A stretch of 64,000 bases of DNA from Candidatus Omnitrophota bacterium (GTDB lineage: Bacteria; Omnitrophota; Omnitrophia; Omnitrophales; Aquincolibacteriaceae). Under the pieces are notes generated by a model, which was not told the origin of the DNA, made no database searches, and worked only from the letters and a program-made list of their open reading frames with translations. The stretch is from positions 1-64,000 of the forward strand of contig JACPXK010000111.1 in assembly GCA_016196565.1 (NCBI GenBank). Direction: 5' to 3'. How positions within the stretch are numbered: the first letter of the stretch is position 1; every line of letters begins with the position of its first letter. The translations under genes were made by a program, and so were the position numbers. This document shows, piece by piece, positions 44,213 to 52,409 of this stretch.

Positions 44213-44548
44213 ATGTCCCAGCATGCCAGTCTTAAAATGGATAAAGTCGGTGTGAAACACCGCAATGTGCTCAAACGTTTTGAGCGCATCAAAAAATTGG
44301 ATGAACTTGGTAAGTGGAAAGACGAAAGATCTGTTTTCGGTCTTCCCAAAGTGAAATCCATGAAGATCAAAGTCAAAAAAGTTAAAGAAGCGCCCGCCGA
44401 AGGAGCAGCCGCAGAGGGAGCAACGCCAGGAGCAGCCCCGGCAGCAGGTGCGGCCGCGGCAGGAGCTAAGCCGGCCGCAGCAGCAAAGGGAGCAGCCGCC
44501 AAACCGGCAGCATCCGCAGCCAAGCCTGATGCGAAAGCAAAAAAGTAA
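44213..44548 (+). CDS. Small basic protein (PVC family) with Ala/Pro/Lys-rich tail
   Basis: Residues 1-60 (SQHASLKMDKVGVKHRNVL, KRFERIKKLDELGKWKDE, SVFGLPKVKSMKIKVKKVK) match from memory the 'small basic protein' family (TIGR04137) of Verrucomicrobia, Chlamydiae and Planctomycetes. Its members are usually about 60 residues and possibly ribosome-associated. Here about 50 further residues of low-complexity Ala/Pro/Lys/Gly follow (EGAAAEGATPGAAPAAG, KPAASAAKPDAKAKK), resembling histone-H1-like or ribosomal protein tails. AAGGAG lies before the ATG. The gene is likely well expressed. The function of the family is not established. It is directly followed by the GNAT gene (TAAATG). Confidence 0.83.
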   Translation: MSQHASLKMDKVGVKHRNVLKRFERIKKLDELGKWKDERSVFGLPKVKSMKIKVKKVKEAPAEGAAAEGATPGAAPAAGAAAAGAKPAAAAKGAAAKPAASAAKPDAKAKK

Positions 44549-45031
44549 ATGATCGCCATTCGCCGTTTTAAATCAGAAGATGAAAGTAGGGTGAAGGGGC
44601 TTATCACAGGAATTATGAATCAGGAATTTCATGATTCCAGTGCGGCTTATCCGACCGACGATTTGAACGATATTGATCAAACCTACGGGGGAATCGGCGA
44701 GGCGTTTTTTGTTGCCTCCGATGGCCACAAAATCGTAGGTACCGTTGCCATTAAGAAAGAGGATGACCGTATTGCGTTGATGCGGCGTTTGTTTGTTGAC
44801 ACGGCTTATCGCAATCAGCAAATCGGAATGCAGCTTATCGAACGCGTGTTTCAATTTTGTAAGGAAGTCGGTTATCAGGAAATTGTTTTTAAAACCACCT
44901 CGAGAATGGAGGGCGCCAATAAACTTTGCAAAAAGCGAGGATTTATTCCCCGAGCGAAACTGAATTTAGGAGCGCTTGAGCTTTTGAAATTTTCACTTTC
45001 GCTTCGAGAAGGGGTTGTTGCCGCAAAATAA
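44549..45031 (+). CDS. GNAT family N-acetyltransferase
   Basis: A 160-residue single-domain acetyltransferase. GNAT features are IAIRRFKSEDESRVKGLI at the first strand-helix, FFVASDGHKIVGTVAIKKEDDRIALMRRLFVDTAYRNQQIGMQLIERVFQFCKEVGYQEIVFKTT containing the acetyl-CoA loop R-N-Q-Q-I-G, and the final strand KKRGFIPR. The substrate is not predictable. It begins directly after the small basic protein gene; because GNATs of the RimI type modify ribosomal or basic proteins, acetylation of the Lys-rich neighbour is conceivable but only an inference from position. Confidence 0.85.
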   Translation: MIAIRRFKSEDESRVKGLITGIMNQEFHDSSAAYPTDDLNDIDQTYGGIGEAFFVASDGHKIVGTVAIKKEDDRIALMRRLFVDTAYRNQQIGMQLIERVFQFCKEVGYQEIVFKTTSRMEGANKLCKKRGFIPRAKLNLGALELLKFSLSLREGVVAAK

Positions 45032-45035
45032 AACT

Positions 45036-46025
45036 ATGAGTTTTTTTGGAAATAAAAACAAATCTAAGGAAAATCTTCATACCCTTACCGAAAAAGAAAT
45101 TCAGGAAAAACTTTACGGACATCTTCGAATCCACCAATCAGTGATTCAGGATGATACGCCTGTTTTAAAGCCCAAAGAGACCCTCGCGGTACCACCAAGC
45201 CGCAAAGAAACTGTTTTGCCCAAAGCGAACTCTCCGCTGGGTGTTGCCGCGGAAGACCGTATGTCACGGATTTCAGAATGGGCGGATGAAGAAACCGAAG
45301 TTATCAACAAGGCCTCAAAATTTGATTGGCATCAAAATGCGGCTGACCCATCCTTTGCAAAGAAACCGGCTAAAACCGCCTCTAAAACAAAACTTCCATC
45401 TCAAAACATTCTCTTTTCAATTTTAAAAATTGTCGCCGTTATTATTTCCGGGACTTTAAAGATTTTCCGCGCACCCATTTTCCGGTCTAAAAAATTTCTA
45501 ACGGCCACGGGTGCGGTGTTGTTTCTGGTTTTTGTTTTCTTCGCGATTCATGCCTTGAATGTTCAACGGGAAAAGGCAATGACCATGCCGCGAAAAGCCG
45601 TATTGTCTCGGCCTGTCGCTACTGAAAATGTGCCGCCTGCAACTCCCGTATCCGAGTCCGCGTCAGAAACTGCGATTCGAGAAACTCAAGTTTCTTCCCC
45701 GGCTGCTGCGCCGGCGGTTCCTGTAACTAGGGTGCCTGATACGCCTGCAAAACCTGCGGTTCCTCCAGCCGCGGACGGAGCTTATGTGGTACAGATTGCT
45801 ACCTTTGCGGTAGCAACGGATGCTGAGAATCTTGTTAAAAAATTCGAAAATGAAAATCTTATCGCTTTTACAAAAGATCTTCGCCGTTCTACCGGAAAAG
45901 TTTATTACTCGGTATTTTTAGGCCGGTATAAGAATTATCAGGAGGCTCAAAGAGGCCTCGACCTTTTCCGTAAAAAGACAATCGCAAAATCCTTTCCGGA
46001 TGCTTTTATCCGGACGTTGTCTTGA
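45036..46025 (+). CDS. SPOR-domain membrane protein 2
   Basis: A 329-residue bitopic protein. A long cytoplasmic part (KENLHTLTEKEIQEKLYGHL ... RMSRISEWADEETEVINKASKFDW) precedes a membrane helix near residues 155-177 (FLTATGAVLFLVFVFFAIHAL), a Pro/Ala/Val-rich periplasmic linker and a C-terminal SPOR domain (GAYVVQIATFAVATDAENLVKKFENENLIAF ... VYYSVFLGRYKNYQEAQRGLDLFRKK). ATG 45036 is preferred over the in-frame TTG 45015, which lies in the GNAT gene. A peptidoglycan-binding role at division sites is the family expectation. Confidence 0.85.
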   Translation: MSFFGNKNKSKENLHTLTEKEIQEKLYGHLRIHQSVIQDDTPVLKPKETLAVPPSRKETVLPKANSPLGVAAEDRMSRISEWADEETEVINKASKFDWHQNAADPSFAKKPAKTASKTKLPSQNILFSILKIVAVIISGTLKIFRAPIFRSKKFLTATGAVLFLVFVFFAIHALNVQREKAMTMPRKAVLSRPVATENVPPATPVSESASETAIRETQVSSPAAAPAVPVTRVPDTPAKPAVPPAADGAYVVQIATFAVATDAENLVKKFENENLIAFTKDLRRSTGKVYYSVFLGRYKNYQEAQRGLDLFRKKTIAKSFPDAFIRTLS

Positions 46026-46056
46026 CTCTCAAACCTTTCAGATTTAGGTGCCACTT

Positions 46057-46419
46057 ATGATGTGGGATGGATTCGATAAGCGAAAATTTCCCCGTTTGAA
46101 TCTGCAATGCGAAATTTTGATTCAATCTGATAAAGAAGCCCAACCCCTAAAAACGATTACAGAGAATGTGGGCAAAGGCGGAGTTGCCGTCATTTTGGAC
46201 CGGCCCCTCGAACGATTCAGCCGCTGCCATATTCGTTTGGAGCTTGACCCTTCCGTTTCCAAGATGGAAGGGGACGGCAGAGTGGTCTGGGCGGTGCCGA
46301 CTTCCGAAGGCCGCGGAGCCAAAAAACGTTTTGACATTGGCATTGAATTTACCAACCTTGATCCTGTCGAACAGGAAAAACTCCGCAAATTTCTCGACGC
46401 TTCCATCAAACAATCTTGA
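46057..46419 (+). CDS. PilZ-domain protein 1
   Basis: A 120-residue single PilZ domain, the commonest c-di-GMP receptor. It has the basic N-terminal motif (FDKRKFPRLNLQCEILIQ) and the second motif region (ITENVGKGGVAVIL) in place of the consensus D/NxSxxG, followed by the barrel strands (CHIRLELDPSV; GDGRVVWAVPT; FDIGIEFTNL). The second motif reads NVGKGG, so ligand binding is probable but not certain. ATG 46057 follows AGGTG by a suitable distance; GTG 46048 is less likely. The YajQ gene follows after 15 bases. Confidence 0.85.
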   Translation: MMWDGFDKRKFPRLNLQCEILIQSDKEAQPLKTITENVGKGGVAVILDRPLERFSRCHIRLELDPSVSKMEGDGRVVWAVPTSEGRGAKKRFDIGIEFTNLDPVEQEKLRKFLDASIKQS

Positions 46420-46434
46420 GGATTGGTTTTATCT

Positions 46435-46932
46435 ATGGCCGACCAATTTTCATTCGATATTGTCTCTCAAATCGATTTACAAGAAATCGATAATGCCGTT
46501 AATCAGGCGATTAAAGAACTGCGTACCCGGTTTGATTTTAAAGGGTCTAAGAGTTCTATCGAGTTCTTGAAGACAGACAAAAAAATTCGCCTTATCGGTG
46601 ATGACGATTTGAAGCTGAAAAATCTTCAAGAAATGCTTAAAACCCGAATGGCATCACGGAAAGTCCCTCTTAAAGCCCTTCAATTTGGCGAACCCGAGCA
46701 AGCGTTTGAAGGGACCCTGCGTCAGGAGGTTATGCTGATTCAGGGAATCCCCCAAGACAAGGCTAAAGAGATCGTTAGGATGATCAAAGAGGCCCAATTT
46801 AAGGCTCAGGCGGCTATTCAAGGTGATCAGATACGCGTATCTTCCAAAAGCAAGGATGCACTCCAGGAGGTCATTTCTTATGTCCGGACTCTTTCTGTGG
46901 ATATCCCTCTCCAATTCACGAATTATCGTTAA
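46435..46932 (+). CDS. YajQ family nucleotide-binding protein
   Basis: The 165-residue protein matches YajQ throughout: QFSFDIVSQIDLQEIDNAVNQAIKELRTRFDFKGSKSSIEF, then IRLIGDDDLKLKNLQEMLKTRM, EGTLRQEVMLIQGIPQDKAKEIVRMIKE and KVQAAIQGD-like QAAIQGDQIRVSSKSKDALQEVISYVR. Members bind c-di-GMP or nucleic acid and act as cytoplasmic regulators. It lies between two PilZ genes, giving three potential c-di-GMP effectors in 1.5 kb. ATG 46435 (MADQFSF) is the family start; the frame opens slightly earlier at 46423. Confidence 0.94.
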   Translation: MADQFSFDIVSQIDLQEIDNAVNQAIKELRTRFDFKGSKSSIEFLKTDKKIRLIGDDDLKLKNLQEMLKTRMASRKVPLKALQFGEPEQAFEGTLRQEVMLIQGIPQDKAKEIVRMIKEAQFKAQAAIQGDQIRVSSKSKDALQEVISYVRTLSVDIPLQFTNYR

Positions 46933-46950
46933 AAAAAGTTTTTCCAGCCC

Positions 46951-46979
46951 TTGTAAATCCAAAATCCATGTGTTATATT
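46951..46979 (+). promoter_or_regulatory. Promoter with extended -10 before PilZ gene 2
   Basis: TTGTAA (46951-46956), a 17-base spacer and TATATT (46974-46979) preceded by TGT, forming an extended -10. It leaves a leader of about 120 bases before the ATG at 47106. No riboswitch fold was recognised in that leader; GAAAGGTGG before the start is the ribosome site. Confidence 0.62.
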
Positions 46980-47105
46980 TCTTGCAGAAATTCAAGAGGG
47001 ATTCGTAACTCCAGTTATTTTAACAAGTTATGAAAGTCTTTAACTAACAAACATAACGGCAATCGATTCCCAACCGAAGAAATAAAATCCGAAAGGTGGT
47101 GCCTC

Positions 47106-47498
47106 ATGGAAAAAGAACGGCGCAAATTCAAACGTTTTGACGCCTACATGAGCATTAAGTATCAGGCAAATGATGTTCCGGAAGCTAAAGGGATTAGTCT
47201 TAGCAAGGATCTCTCGCGCGAAGGGATTAAAATTAATTCTAATTCAAGTCTCAAGCAGGGAACGACCCTTGATTTGGAAATTTTAATTCCGGATGATCCT
47301 AAGCCTGTTCATACTTCGGGTAAAGTCATGTGGTCCCGTCCTTCTGAGGGAAGCAATCAAGGTTTTGATCAGGGAGTACGGTTTATGATGATGGACCCTG
47401 TTGATAAGTTCCGCGTTCTCGATTACGCCTACAATCACTGGCTGGAAACCAAGGTCAACGATTTGTCGGATCCTGAAGAAATTTCCGAAGTCAGCTAA
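47106..47498 (+). CDS. PilZ-domain protein 2
   Basis: A 130-residue PilZ protein with the basic motif ERRKFKRFDAYMSIKY and the second motif LSKDLSREGIKINSN, a good match to the c-di-GMP-binding D/NxSxxG. The barrel strands follow (GTTLDLEILIPDD; VHTSGKVMWSRPS; GFDQGVRFMMMDP). The acidic C-terminal helix (LSDPEEISEVS) is short. It has its own promoter and leader. The glycerol kinase gene begins 27 bases downstream. No enzymatic domain is attached, so it should act by binding a partner. Confidence 0.88.
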   Translation: MEKERRKFKRFDAYMSIKYQANDVPEAKGISLSKDLSREGIKINSNSSLKQGTTLDLEILIPDDPKPVHTSGKVMWSRPSEGSNQGFDQGVRFMMMDPVDKFRVLDYAYNHWLETKVNDLSDPEEISEVS

Positions 47499-47525
47499 TT
47501 ACGACCAGCCCCCGCGACAAATTTC

Positions 47526-49022
47526 ATGAAGTTCACAACACGCGCCGCGGTTTTGGCCGTCGATCAAGGAACTACCGGCACGCGCGCCATTCTTTATGAC
47601 CGGCACGGCAAGTGCCTCGCCTCCGCGTATCAAGAATTCCGTCAATATTATCCTCATCCCGGTTTTGTCGAACATGATGGCCTGGAAATTTGGCGGACGA
47701 CTCTCAAAGTTATTTCCCTTGCCCTGGAACGCGCCAGAATAAAATTTTCAGACCTTGTCTCCATTGGAATAACCAATCAACGCGAAACAACCGTTCTATG
47801 GGACCGGCGGACGGGAAAGCCGGTTCATCACGCCATTGTTTGGCAGGACCGCAGGACTGCGGATTTTTGTCAGAAGCTCCGCCAAAGAGGTTTCGAAAAA
47901 GAATTTCGTGATAAAACAGGGCTTGTCCTGGATCCTTATTTTTCCGCAACTAAAATCCACTGGCTTTTGGAGCATGTGCCCGGTCTTCGCCGCAAAGCCA
48001 AGCGGGGGCAAATCCTTTTTGGGACCATCGACAGCTGGCTTGCCTGGAAATTGACGGGAGGAAAAGCCCACGTTACGGATTTTACCAACGCGTCGCGGAC
48101 ATTACTTTTCAACATTAAAACGCATTCTTGGGATAAAAATTTACTCCGCATCATGAAGATTCCGCATACTTTGCTCCCCACGCCGAAGTTTTCCGCTGAT
48201 GAATTTGGCCAAACAAGTTCTCAAGGTCCGATCACAGGCGGCATTCCCATTCATGCCGTGATGGGCGATCAGCAGGCCGCTCTTTACGGACAAGCTTGCT
48301 ACAAATCCGGTGAAGTGAAAAACACCTATGGAACCGGATGTTTTGTTGTCATGAATCTGGGTAAAAAATTTCCAAAAGTTCCGTTCGGACTTTTGACAAC
48401 CCTGGCATGCGATAAGGAAGGACGCCCTGTCTATGCGTTGGAAGGATCCATCTTTATCGCTGGGGCAGCCGTTCAATGGCTTCGCGACGGCCTGGGATTT
48501 TTCCGGCATGCCTCTGAAACATACGCCATGGCAACTCGCGTTAAAGATGCAGGCGGCGTTACCGTGATTCCCGCATTAACAGGTCTTGGATCTCCTTATT
48601 GGAACCCCAATGTGCGGGGGATTATCACCGGGCTTACGCGGGGGACAAAGCGTGAGCATATTGTTCGGGCAACTCTTGAAGCTATCGGCCACGAGAGCGC
48701 TGACGTATTAGAAAGCATGAAATCGCTGTATGGACATGGGCTGAAAACTCTCAAAGTGGATGGAGGAGCGACCTCCAATCCTTTTCTCATGCAATTCCAA
48801 GCTGACATTCTTGAAATTCCTATTCTTGTTTCTGATATTCAAGAGTCCACGGCGTGGGGAGTTGCAAAACTGGCCGCAAAAAAAGCCGGTTTTTGGACGG
48901 ATTTGGCATCCATTGACCATCACCGAAAATACCGCATTTACCGGCCTCGTATGAAATCATCTGAAAGGATCGCCCGGCGCCAGTTATGGAAGCATGAAAT
49001 AAAACGCCTTTTTTTGCCGTAA
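47526..49022 (+). CDS. glpK: Glycerol kinase
   Basis: FGGY-family sugar kinase making glycerol 3-phosphate from glycerol and ATP. The 498-residue length is standard. Motifs are LAVDQGTTGTRAILYD (phosphate 1), GITNQRETTVLWDRRTGKPVHHAIVWQDRRT (glycerol-binding Arg/Glu), DSWLAWKLTGG, AVMGDQQAALYGQ with the catalytic Asp, KNTYGTGCFVVMN and VDGGATSNPFLMQFQADIL. It stands just before the lipase and fatty-acid genes, so glycerol released from lipids can be captured and fed to glycolysis or to phospholipid synthesis through PlsC. No glpF or glpD is visible. Confidence 0.96.
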   Translation: MKFTTRAAVLAVDQGTTGTRAILYDRHGKCLASAYQEFRQYYPHPGFVEHDGLEIWRTTLKVISLALERARIKFSDLVSIGITNQRETTVLWDRRTGKPVHHAIVWQDRRTADFCQKLRQRGFEKEFRDKTGLVLDPYFSATKIHWLLEHVPGLRRKAKRGQILFGTIDSWLAWKLTGGKAHVTDFTNASRTLLFNIKTHSWDKNLLRIMKIPHTLLPTPKFSADEFGQTSSQGPITGGIPIHAVMGDQQAALYGQACYKSGEVKNTYGTGCFVVMNLGKKFPKVPFGLLTTLACDKEGRPVYALEGSIFIAGAAVQWLRDGLGFFRHASETYAMATRVKDAGGVTVIPALTGLGSPYWNPNVRGIITGLTRGTKREHIVRATLEAIGHESADVLESMKSLYGHGLKTLKVDGGATSNPFLMQFQADILEIPILVSDIQESTAWGVAKLAAKKAGFWTDLASIDHHRKYRIYRPRMKSSERIARRQLWKHEIKRLFLP

Positions 49023-49084
49023 CTTCCATCCCTATTTAGAGTACCGTTCATTCTTTTAAGAATTTGCCGATACATTAAGACACT

Positions 49085-51115
49085 ATGGGTCTCTTTGAAT
49101 TCGGTCGCAAACTAGATCTCGCCAAAGAATATTCTCTCGAAGACATTCCCTTATTTTCTTCCCTTTCGGGTTCTGATCAAAAACTCGTTGAAAAGCAAGC
49201 GCGTCTTGTTCAATACCGCCGCGGAGACATTGTTTATGAGGAAGGAACTAAAGCGGATGCGTTTTATGTCGTTATTTCCGGGCGTTTTCGGCTCTTTCAT
49301 GCTGCCCAGGCGCATGAGATGGAGCAAACCTTGCTTTATTTCTACCGGGGAGATCATTTCGGAGAAACGTCTCTTTTGACCGGCCGGGCACACAGCGCCA
49401 CGGTGGAAGCTAAAAGTGACGGTTTGATTTTGCGGATGGAAAAAGATGATTTTCTAAAACTCGTCAACGACATTCCCGCGATTTCTCTTCATCTAAGCCG
49501 CACGCTCGGTCACCGGCTTACCAAAAGTGAAGAAGCCGGTCATCGTCGAGAAGTTAAAATCGCCGCTTTTTATACCCAAAGCCATCCTCACAATATTTTT
49601 CAATTCTGGCTGGATTTTGCGTCTGCCGTGGCGCAGCAAACAAAGCGCAAAGTCCTCGTGGTTGATTTTGTTTCAGAACGATACGCGCACTTTCGCGAGG
49701 AATTTCACCGTGAGATGGAATTAAGTTATGACCTTTCGCGCAGTGAAACTCCGCGTGAGGGGGAATTTAAACCAACGGTGATCCAACACCCCTCAGGTTT
49801 TAATTATGTGCATATTCTGTCCGACACCGTGGGGGGGAAGGACGAAAAAAGAGTTTCTTCGCTGCTGACTTTTCTGACCTATCGCTATGACTATCTGATG
49901 CTCCGTCTGCCGCGAAATATGGGGCATGTCAGTTTCGAGGGATTAAAACAATCGGATACGGTTTATGTTTACTGCGAGGCCGAAAAACAACAGCTTACGG
50001 AATGTTCTGAGTCCCTGCAAGAACTTGTCCAGGGTTTTGGATTTAGCAAGCGCGAGGTCAAAGTGATCGTGCCGGCCAAAAATATTAAGGATGAAAACGT
50101 CTTTGACGAATTTGAAAAGATCCTGGGCTTTCGAATTTTTTCGTTGCTTCCGGAGCGCGAAGACAAATCGGAAAAATATCAAACCGCCTTGCGATACTTG
50201 GCCAAGGAGTGGACAGGAACCTTGGTGGGGTTGGCGCTGGGAAGCGGGGCCGCCTATGGGTTGGCGCATATCGGGGTTTTGAAAGTCCTTGAGGAAGAAA
50301 ATATTCCGATCGATGTTGTGTCAGGCTCCAGTATTGGAGCGCTTGTGGGCGGGCTTTGGGCGGCTGGCTATAATTCCAAGGAGCTTGAAGAACTTGCGCT
50401 CGGGATCAACAAAAGAACCGCTTTTTTTAAGCTGATTGGTTTTCAAGATATTTCCGCAGCTCATCGCGGATTTTTTAAAGGCCATCAGGTGAGCCGTTTT
50501 CTCCGATCCTATATAGGCAATAAAACCTTTCAAGAAACGCGTATTCCTCTGCGTATCATTGGCACTAACCTATTTACCTCGGAAGAAGTAATTTTTGAAG
50601 CGGGGAAGGTGGTGGATGCGATTCGAGCAAGCATTTCCATTCCAGGAATTTTTCGCCCCTTTTTTCACAAAGGTGATTATCTTATGGATGGCGGGGTGAT
50701 TGATCCTTTGCCGGTCAAGGTTCTGACCCAGATGGGGGTTAAAAAAATTATTGCCGTTAATGTGCTTCTCAGCCCCAAAGACAGGGTGGAACGCAACCGT
50801 CTTCTTGAAGATATGCGGGCGCAGAAAGTAAAGGAGTTGTCCTCTAAAAGTGTTTGGAGAAAAATCATGGCTGGGATGGGAGAGGCCTTAAAAAATCGTT
50901 ATTCCATCAATGTTTTTAATGTCATCATGAACACGATTCAATTTATGGAATATGAAATGGCGGAAACGTGGGGAAGTAAGGCCGACGTATTGATTCATCC
51001 CGTTATTTATGAAGGGCATTGGGCCCAGTTTTATGACCCGATGAAGTTTATTCGTGCGGGAGAAGAGAAAACGCGTGAACAGTTGGGAGAAATCAAGAGA
51101 TTGTTGACGGAATGA
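49085..51115 (+). CDS. Cyclic-nucleotide-binding patatin-like phospholipase (NTE type)
   Basis: A 676-residue three-part protein. Residues ~15-145 form a cyclic-nucleotide-binding (CRP-like) domain (VEKQARLVQYRRGDIVYEEGTKADAFYVVISGRF ... GDHFGETSLLTGRAHSATVEA). Residues ~155-370 resemble a degenerate MinD-like domain (KRKVLVVDFVSE; YDYLMLRLP) with no Walker A loop. Residues ~380-560 are a patatin lipase with GLALGSGAAYGLAHIGVLKVLEE as oxyanion region, nucleophile S416 in SGSSIGALVGG and catalytic D535 in LMDGGVIDPLP. This is the bacterial neuropathy-target-esterase layout; substrates are phospholipids or lysophospholipids. No signal peptide is seen. It begins the lipid-catabolic stretch. Confidence 0.93.
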   Translation: MGLFEFGRKLDLAKEYSLEDIPLFSSLSGSDQKLVEKQARLVQYRRGDIVYEEGTKADAFYVVISGRFRLFHAAQAHEMEQTLLYFYRGDHFGETSLLTGRAHSATVEAKSDGLILRMEKDDFLKLVNDIPAISLHLSRTLGHRLTKSEEAGHRREVKIAAFYTQSHPHNIFQFWLDFASAVAQQTKRKVLVVDFVSERYAHFREEFHREMELSYDLSRSETPREGEFKPTVIQHPSGFNYVHILSDTVGGKDEKRVSSLLTFLTYRYDYLMLRLPRNMGHVSFEGLKQSDTVYVYCEAEKQQLTECSESLQELVQGFGFSKREVKVIVPAKNIKDENVFDEFEKILGFRIFSLLPEREDKSEKYQTALRYLAKEWTGTLVGLALGSGAAYGLAHIGVLKVLEEENIPIDVVSGSSIGALVGGLWAAGYNSKELEELALGINKRTAFFKLIGFQDISAAHRGFFKGHQVSRFLRSYIGNKTFQETRIPLRIIGTNLFTSEEVIFEAGKVVDAIRASISIPGIFRPFFHKGDYLMDGGVIDPLPVKVLTQMGVKKIIAVNVLLSPKDRVERNRLLEDMRAQKVKELSSKSVWRKIMAGMGEALKNRYSINVFNVIMNTIQFMEYEMAETWGSKADVLIHPVIYEGHWAQFYDPMKFIRAGEEKTREQLGEIKRLLTE

Positions 51116-51153
51116 ACGAAGGGGTCAGCCTTCTCGCAATGACCCAGAAGGTG

Positions 51154-51162
51154 TGATATTAT
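51154..51162 (+). promoter_or_regulatory. Extended -10 element before the thiolase gene
   Basis: TGATATTAT, a TGn extension joined to TATTAT (5 of 6), 44 bases before the ATG at 51207 in the 91-base gap after the patatin gene. The -35 position 17 bases upstream is poor. A promoter for the beta-oxidation genes here is plausible. Confidence 0.38.
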
Positions 51163-51206
51163 TTTAACGTAAACCTCAACCGGAAGTTCAACCCATCGAG
51201 GAACAA

Positions 51207-52397
51207 ATGCCAGAAATCGTTATTGCAGGGGCGGTTCGTACACCTCAAGCCAATCTGGGAGGTGCCCTGAAGGATTTCACCAACCATGCTTTGGGACAAT
51301 TAACTGTCCGCGCACTTTTAGAACGTACCAAAGTTGATCCTGCAGCCATTCAAGAAGTTATCTTCGGCTGTGTCGGCCAGCAATCCGATGCCGCCAATGT
51401 CGCCCGTGTTATCTCTCTTTTAGCGGGTCTTTCCAAGGATATTCCAGCCTTTACGGTCGCCCGCAATTGTGCCTCAGGGCTTCAATCGATTACGAGCGCC
51501 TATCAAATGATTCATGCCGGGGAGGCGGATTTGGTGCTCGCCGGAGGCGTGGAGGTGATGTCGGCGTCTCCTTTTGTGAATCGTGACCTCCGGTTTGGGA
51601 AAAGGCTCAAAAATTCTGTTTTGATCGATACGATTTGGGAAGGATTGACCGACCCTGTTTGCAATCTAATTATGGGAAGAACGGCGGAGAATTTGGTGGA
51701 AGAATACAAAATCTCACGCCAAGAACAGGATGAATTTGCTGTTTTATCCCATCAGCGGGCTTTTCGCGCTACGCGCGAGGGTAAATTCAAAGACGAAATC
51801 GTAAAGGTCATGATCCCCAAAAAAGTCATGGGTAAAGAAATGCCTCCCGAAACTTTTGTCAACGATGAAGGCATTAACCCCGCGCTCAATATGCAGACCC
51901 TTTCACTCTATCCGGCAGTTTTTAAAGAAAATGGAACTGTGACGCCCGGAAATTCTTGTCCCATTTCCGACGGTGCCGCGGCGGTCCTCGTTGCGACGGC
52001 TGAAAAAGCGAAGGCGTTGGGCCTGGAAATTCTTGGAACGATCCGAGGGTATGGCTATGCCGGTGTCGCGCCGGAAAAAATGGGGATTGGTCCGATATGC
52101 GCATCGCCCATTGCCATGAAAAGGGCCAAAGTGGAACTGGGAGATATTCAGCTTATAGAAATCAATGAGGCCTTTGCGGCCCAATACCTTGCGGTAGAAA
52201 AATCCATGAAATTGAGTCGCGAGATTGTGAATGTGAACGGCGGGGCCATTGCCTTGGGCCATCCGGTAGGAGCGACGGGAACACGGCTTGTCGTCACCCT
52301 CCTTTATGAAATGAAACGGCGGAATCTTTCGCTTGGTCTTGCCACGATGTGTGTGGGCGGTGGGCAAGGCGGCGCGATTATTCTGGAACGAAAATAA
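51207..52397 (+). CDS. Thiolase (acetyl-CoA acyltransferase/acetyltransferase)
   Basis: Performs the last step of beta-oxidation (thiolysis of 3-ketoacyl-CoA) or the reverse condensation. The 396-residue protein carries the nucleophile C88 in ARNCASGLQSI, the catalytic His in NGGAIALGHPVGATGTR and the second Cys in MCVGGGQGGAIIL, with NEAFAAQYLAVEK between. It cannot be decided by eye whether it prefers long acyl chains (FadA) or acetoacetyl-CoA (AtoB). It is followed after 12 bases by the hydroxyacyl-CoA dehydrogenase, then the hydratase, as in a fad operon. Confidence 0.95.
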   Translation: MPEIVIAGAVRTPQANLGGALKDFTNHALGQLTVRALLERTKVDPAAIQEVIFGCVGQQSDAANVARVISLLAGLSKDIPAFTVARNCASGLQSITSAYQMIHAGEADLVLAGGVEVMSASPFVNRDLRFGKRLKNSVLIDTIWEGLTDPVCNLIMGRTAENLVEEYKISRQEQDEFAVLSHQRAFRATREGKFKDEIVKVMIPKKVMGKEMPPETFVNDEGINPALNMQTLSLYPAVFKENGTVTPGNSCPISDGAAAVLVATAEKAKALGLEILGTIRGYGYAGVAPEKMGIGPICASPIAMKRAKVELGDIQLIEINEAFAAQYLAVEKSMKLSREIVNVNGGAIALGHPVGATGTRLVVTLLYEMKRRNLSLGLATMCVGGGQGGAIILERK

Positions 52398-52409
52398 AAA
52401 AGGAACTTC

